The notes below the pieces were generated by a model that was not told the DNA's origin, ran no database searches, and saw nothing but the letters and a program-made list of their open reading frames with translations. Positions 12,862-13,282 of a stretch of DNA of 13,282 bases are shown here, piece after piece. Source of the DNA: Phycisphaerae bacterium (GTDB lineage Bacteria > Planctomycetota > Phycisphaerae > UBA1845 > UTPLA1); contig JAFGQA010000082.1 in NCBI GenBank assembly GCA_016935885.1, positions 1-13,282 on the forward strand. The letters run 5' to 3'. The translations under genes and the position numbers were made by a program. The first letter of the stretch is position 1. Each line of letters begins with the position of its first letter.

Positions 12862-13282
12862 TGGATGGACCTCTTTGGTTTGCGTTATACGTGTGAGACG
12901 CATGATAACCAAGGAGGTTCATCTTTTCCAGACCAAAGTGTCAAACTCCTGGCACTCTCAGTCACAATTCTGCTGTTTATTGAAGTTTACATGGTCAAAG
13001 AGACGTTCGACCTCCATCAGGAGTCCATGGATTGGTGTCCATGGGCTTGCGGCATGTTTCATTAACCATCCAAAGCTCAATAAACACTTCACCGGGCGTG
13101 CAGTCTGGCAACGCCGATCGCCCCATCCGAATCTGCCATAATCCTTAAGCTTCTCCTGCAAAACGATCGCGCGGGCCCAGGTCTTTATGCAACTGCAGGC
13201 TCAACCTCTTCCCATTCTGCCAATTCCAGCTGCGTCTCACGATGGCGCAGCGCGGCGCTCGTTGCACAAACGGCAACATCCT
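12862..13282. other. Gene-free right edge upstream of the truncated transposase
   Basis: No convincing gene is recognised. The left part is presumably the end of the IS element with the transposase promoter; I could not identify the element's terminal inverted repeat. A perfect small palindrome lies at 13025-13044, with arms CCATGGA and TCCATGG. At the very edge the minus strand has a frame open from 13282 to the TAA at 13185-13187, reading RHRETQLELAEWEEVEPAVA at its end. It could be the C-terminus of a gene entering from the right, but a second frame is open there too and neither is recognised. Confidence 0.4.

Noticed and set aside
12958..13161. A 67-codon minus-strand frame at the right edge
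   Set aside because: No motif or family resemblance, and it overlaps a palindrome. The low-complexity evidence does not distinguish it from chance.

Overview
This window looks like a chromosomal piece of a GC-rich, planctomycete-like bacterium, probably a member of the Phycisphaerae or a relative. The lineage call is inference. It rests on a ribosomal-protein cluster in the order rpsP-trmD-rplS-yraN-tatD with no rimM between rpsP and trmD, on remnants of a small uncharacterised protein family that I remember as multi-copy in planctomycete genomes, and on intergenic DNA crowded with short palindromic repeats. No rRNA, tRNA or CRISPR array was recognised.

Left part, about 1-3960 (accessory). 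Repeat-rich non-coding DNA (1-344) is followed by a decayed C-terminal half of the planctomycete-type family (345-827). Next comes a promoter with a perfect extended -10 box and a 12-bp palindrome, driving three tightly overlapping genes (1106-1840, 1837-2586, 2586-3014). These have visibly lower GC than the flanks and match no function I can name. They look like an acquired, co-translated three-gene module, and are the best candidate here for an undescribed system. After them come tandem CTGA heptamers, a very strong hairpin, and a decayed N-terminal half of the same planctomycete-type family (3434-3790), interrupted by an insertion of about 85 bp made of palindromes.

Middle part, 3964-8923 (minus strand). 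A stand-alone response-regulator receiver protein sits next to about 400 bp of repeat-packed DNA. That DNA holds a MITE-like element with 19-bp terminal inverted repeats and one copy of a 135-bp two-hairpin repeat. Then comes a housekeeping cluster transcribed leftward: rpsP (ribosomal protein S16), trmD (tRNA m1G37 methyltransferase), rplS (L19), yraN, tatD and a ROK-family sugar kinase. TrmD carries an in-frame insertion of about 38 residues at its catalytic linker, and that insertion contains the same palindromic core found in the nearby intergenic repeats.

Right part, 8924-13282. A divergent promoter region leads to adenine deaminase (ade, plus strand). The second, inverted copy of the two-hairpin repeat follows, then aat (leucyl/phenylalanyl-tRNA-protein transferase, minus strand) and a 3'-truncated IS1380-type transposase. 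About 400 bp with no convincing gene end the window.

Functionally the core genes concern translation and tRNA modification (S16, TrmD, L19), nucleic-acid or DNA-end metabolism (YraN, TatD), sugar phosphorylation (ROK), purine salvage (Ade) and N-end-rule protein tagging (Aat). The unusual biology lies in the three-gene module and in the palindromic repeats, which have spread through intergenic DNA and into at least three reading frames.
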